Shown here: one piece after another, positions 61,835 through 64,000 of the stretch | How the letters are laid out: each line of letters begins with the position of its first letter | Numbering within the stretch: the stretch's first letter is position 1 | Assembly: GCF_963667045.1 (NCBI RefSeq) | Contig: NZ_OY762934.1 | Coordinates: forward strand, 496,001 to 560,000 | Length of the DNA: 64,000 nucleotides | DNA from: an uncultured Cohaesibacter sp. | Lineage (GTDB): Bacteria > Pseudomonadota > Alphaproteobacteria > Rhizobiales > Cohaesibacteraceae | Direction of reading: 5' to 3' | Notes under the pieces: generated by a model | Seen by the model: only the letters and a program-made list of their open reading frames with translations | Databases searched by the model: none | What the model was told of the DNA's origin: nothing | Translations under genes and position numbers: made by a program

Positions 61835-63352
61835 ATGGCCATGGATATTATTCGTGCAGGCTTCACTGCGCAGACCACGGCCATCAACAACCTGCTGAAG
61901 GCTCTTGGCGATGGCCAGCCGGTTCAGGGGCGTTTGCAGGCGATCACGAAACTCCCCACGGGCGAAGCCCAGTTGCGCGTCCAACTTGCGGGGCAGGTTC
62001 TGGACGTGAAGGCTGCCCCGGCGGTGGCCAGTCAGCTCAAAGCAGGAAGCCCGGTAACCGTTCTGATCACACAGACGCCCAAGGGACCGCAGCTGACCAT
62101 CAGCCCGATGCCGACCAATAGCGAAGGTCAGGGGCGCCCCATTGCGCCACCATCCACCGGCTCCGCGAGCACGAGCGGTTCTGCTCCGGCGTCGTCTCCA
62201 CCTCAGCCTTCTCCGCCTCAATCGGCTGCGACCATGGCGCGCCCGGATGGCTATACTCCGGCCAAAAACGTTCCATCCCTTGCCAACCCGGCCTACAGCG
62301 CCCGACCAACAGCAACCGCACCAGTCAGCCAAACACCCATTCCCGCGCCACTGGTTGCCCTGCAACGGCAGGCGATGACCCAGCAGCGGTCTCTCACCGA
62401 GTTGTTTGCCAACCTCACGGCCTTCGTGGAGCAAGTAGAGGGCGGTGCGAGACCTGGCGTTTCGCCCGACCTTGTCGCAACCATGCGATGGATTCTCGGC
62501 TTTCAACTGGCATCCGAGCGACCGCCCGCAGACAACAAAGCGGATGCAACGCTTCGTCAGCTTATTTCCGCACTGGGATTGTTGGGGCAGCACCCGAGCT
62601 GGGCGCGTGAAAACGGCGCATCCCCAAATCTCAAGGCAGCACTCAGTCTGTTGCAGTCTTTGCTCCCAGACGATGGCAACATGCCCACGGCACAGAAGGC
62701 TCAGTCCAGTGCCCCGACGCCCCCCGGCGTCAGCCGCGACTTTCCGCCGTTGAAAGCTGCGCCCCTTGAAGGGCAAGACACACGCCTTCCGACGTTTCTT
62801 GCCTCAGATTCCAATCAAGTGGCGCTTTCGCGCATCAAGAGTGCGGTTGAAGCGGCGTTGGCGCGGATAACGCTCAGTCAGCTCGCTTCGCTACGCTCGA
62901 CGTCCGCAGATCCGTCTTCTGGGGGCGGGCATGCAGTTCAAACCTTGCATGCAGAAATTCCGGTCGCTGTTGCCAACGGTACGGCTATCGTGCAGATGAC
63001 GATACAACAGGATCCAGCCAGTCCCTTTGACGAGGAAAACGACGAAGCTAAGCAAAGCGGCGAGCGAGAACGTGTCGGCTGGATTGTCCACTTCGCCGTT
63101 GACACTGAGCCGGTCGGTGCGGTCAGTGCCGCGCTACAATTGCGCGGGCAAAGCGTGCGCCTCACGCTCGAGGCCGAACGAGACGAGACACTCGCAATCT
63201 TTCAACACGGCACACCCTTGCTGCAAACCATGCTGGAAGAGGAAGGCCTCACGCTGGCGGGCCTTGTTTTCAAACAGCAAAAGAACGGGGACGCCGGTCG
63301 GCGCATGGATATCGTGCCCTCTCAAGACGCGCGACTGGATCGCAGGCTATGA
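61835..63352 (+). CDS. FliK-like flagellar hook-length control protein
   Basis: 505 aa from ATG at 61835 (MAMDIIRAGFTAQTTAINNL), chosen for AGAGG 9 nt upstream. A structured N-terminal part (about 1-90) precedes a Pro/Ser/Thr-rich linker (about 93-165). The C-terminal domain (about 375-495: QTLHAEIPVAVANGTAIVQM, VDTEPVGAVSAALQLRGQSVRL, HGTPLLQTMLEEEGLTLAGL) has the FliK_C pattern. FliK proteins measure hook length and trigger the FlhB specificity switch. It overlaps a FlhB-C-like gene by 4 bp. No other flagellar gene is in the window. Confidence 0.72.
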   Translation: MAMDIIRAGFTAQTTAINNLLKALGDGQPVQGRLQAITKLPTGEAQLRVQLAGQVLDVKAAPAVASQLKAGSPVTVLITQTPKGPQLTISPMPTNSEGQGRPIAPPSTGSASTSGSAPASSPPQPSPPQSAATMARPDGYTPAKNVPSLANPAYSARPTATAPVSQTPIPAPLVALQRQAMTQQRSLTELFANLTAFVEQVEGGARPGVSPDLVATMRWILGFQLASERPPADNKADATLRQLISALGLLGQHPSWARENGASPNLKAALSLLQSLLPDDGNMPTAQKAQSSAPTPPGVSRDFPPLKAAPLEGQDTRLPTFLASDSNQVALSRIKSAVEAALARITLSQLASLRSTSADPSSGGGHAVQTLHAEIPVAVANGTAIVQMTIQQDPASPFDEENDEAKQSGERERVGWIVHFAVDTEPVGAVSAALQLRGQSVRLTLEAERDETLAIFQHGTPLLQTMLEEEGLTLAGLVFKQQKNGDAGRRMDIVPSQDARLDRRL

Positions 63353-63684
63353 GCAACAAGAACGACAATTTGCCCCCCATCCCAGATGAAAACGAACAAG
63401 CTTCTGGCGCGCAGAAATTGGCTGTCGCCCTGCAATATGACAAGGACAAGGACCCTGCTCCCCGTGTCACGGCAAAGGGCAAGGGCAAGACGGCAGAGCG
63501 CATTGTGGAGCTTGCGCGGGAGCATGGTGTCATTGTCGAAGGCAACCCGGCGCTTGCTCAGGCCCTCAGCGCTGTCGAGCTTGACGAGCAGATCCCGGAA
63601 TCCCTCTACGCCGCAGTTGCGGCTGTCATTCGGTTCGTCATGCAGGAATCAGAGAAGAAACGCCGCAGCGCGACAAAGCCGTGA
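63349..63684 (+). CDS. FlhB C-terminal domain paralogue (EscU/YscU family, soluble)
   Basis: 111 aa corresponding only to the cytoplasmic switch domain of FlhB: LAVALQYDKDKDPAPRVTAK, AERIVELAREHGVIVEGNPALAQAL and IPESLYAAVAAVIRFV. There are no membrane helices. The autocleavage motif NPTH, expected just before AVALQYD, is replaced (GAQKL), so it should not self-cleave. It starts within the stop of the FliK-like gene (ATGA). Stand-alone FlhB-like domains (FhlB type) exist in other bacteria. Confidence 0.85.
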   Translation: MSNKNDNLPPIPDENEQASGAQKLAVALQYDKDKDPAPRVTAKGKGKTAERIVELAREHGVIVEGNPALAQALSAVELDEQIPESLYAAVAAVIRFVMQESEKKRRSATKP

Positions 63685-63727
63685 AGGATCAGCACCAGCG
63701 CCCGGCAGCAAGCCTACTTATTGCGCC

Positions 63728-64000
63728 TCAGGCGCCTCCGGGCTGCTGCACAGCGCGACTACCGGCAGCGACCCCTGCAGCGAGACAGACAGGCATTGGC
63801 CGCGCGCGCAACCACTGATCAATAAACCCGGCGTTGAAGGCGTCTCCCGCGCCTGTCGTATCGATCACCGGCACAGCTTGCGCGGGTTCCCTCCAGCGTC
63901 CATCAAACGAACGACAATAAGCCCCGTTTGCTCCGGCCTTCAGCGCAACATTGGGGAAATGAAGGGAAAGAAGATCAAGCATGTCATTGGGCGACGCTTT
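63728..64000 (-). CDS. PfkB family carbohydrate kinase, C-terminal end (partial)
   Basis: The last 90 codons of a gene entering from the right edge (frame reads KASPNDMLDLLSLHF at the edge). The PfkB C-terminal signature VIDTTGAGDAFNAGFIDQWL carries the catalytic Asp and anion-hole Gly residues. VALKAGANGAYCRS precedes it. It phosphorylates a sugar or nucleoside; the substrate-binding N-terminus is outside the window. It converges on the FlhB-like gene with 43 bp between. Confidence 0.88.
   Translation of the reverse strand, partial: KASPNDMLDLLSLHFPNVALKAGANGAYCRSFDGRWREPAQAVPVIDTTGAGDAFNAGFIDQWLRARPMPVCLAAGVAAGSRAVQQPGGA

Noticed and set aside
1-64000. CRISPR arrays, tRNA or rRNA genes, insertion sequences, prophage
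   Set aside because: No regularly spaced repeats, no cloverleaf-like or rRNA stretches in the gaps, and no transposase, integrase or phage structural genes were found on either strand.

Overview
The window is ordinary chromosomal DNA of an alphaproteobacterium, most likely a marine or sediment member of the Hyphomicrobiales (Rhizobiales). The evidence is indirect: moderately high G+C coding DNA, a glgP-B-C-A-X glycogen operon, a UgpB/MalFG-type sugar ABC operon beside an FCD-type GntR regulator, an OpgG/OpgH glucan pair and a tetrathionate reductase cluster. The genus cannot be fixed by reading alone (a Cohaesibacter-like organism would fit). There are no rRNA or tRNA genes, CRISPR arrays, integrases or intact insertion sequences.

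Layout. 1-8295 (minus): glycogen operon glgP-glgB-glgC-glgA-glgX, with glgX running off the left edge. 8918-15657 (minus): peptide-type ABC importer (binding protein, two permeases, fused double ATPase) behind an M20/ArgE-like deacylase, with a divergent LysR regulator (15770-16675) over a 24-bp perfect palindrome. 16709-21147: lipoate-protein ligase with its accessory domain at the N-terminus, a MarR-MATE efflux pair, and a MalY/PatB C-S lyase. 21148-22094: an AT-rich gene desert. 22095-31738 (minus): a sugar catabolic operon (GntR regulator, binding protein, two permeases, epimerase-like TIM barrel, Gfo/Idh/MocA dehydrogenase, RidA-like protein, transketolase, aldose 1-epimerase); its ABC ATPase is divergent at 31923-33020. 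33249-37687 (minus): RND efflux pump and adaptor. 38507-42053 (plus): osmoregulated periplasmic glucan genes opgG/opgD and opgH with a 50-codon ORF between them. 42165-49730 (minus): a complete tetrathionate reductase system, ttrS-ttrR-ttrB-ttrC-ttrA. 49907-54892 (minus): a seven-gene cluster with two NosL-like proteins, an FtsX/MacB-type ABC transporter, a DUF2946-like protein, a small anchored protein and a polytopic protein with CC and HHCPFC motifs. 55130-58321 (minus): a TAXI-type TRAP transporter. 58696-61669: an Lrp regulator divergent from an orphan homodimeric 2-oxoacid dehydrogenase E1. 61835-63684 (plus): a FliK-like protein and a FlhB C-terminal-domain paralogue. 63728-64000 (minus): the end of a PfkB sugar kinase.

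How it works together. The organism stores and mobilises glycogen, imports peptides or acyl-amino acids, a sugar or polyol, and an organic acid or amino acid (TRAP), makes periplasmic glucans, and can respire tetrathionate.

The best candidate for an undescribed system is 49907-54892. Five of its genes are joined by 4-8 bp overlaps, and it combines Cys/Met-type copper-chaperone folds with a mechanotransmission-type ABC transporter. I read it as a possible envelope copper-handling machine. That function is inference.
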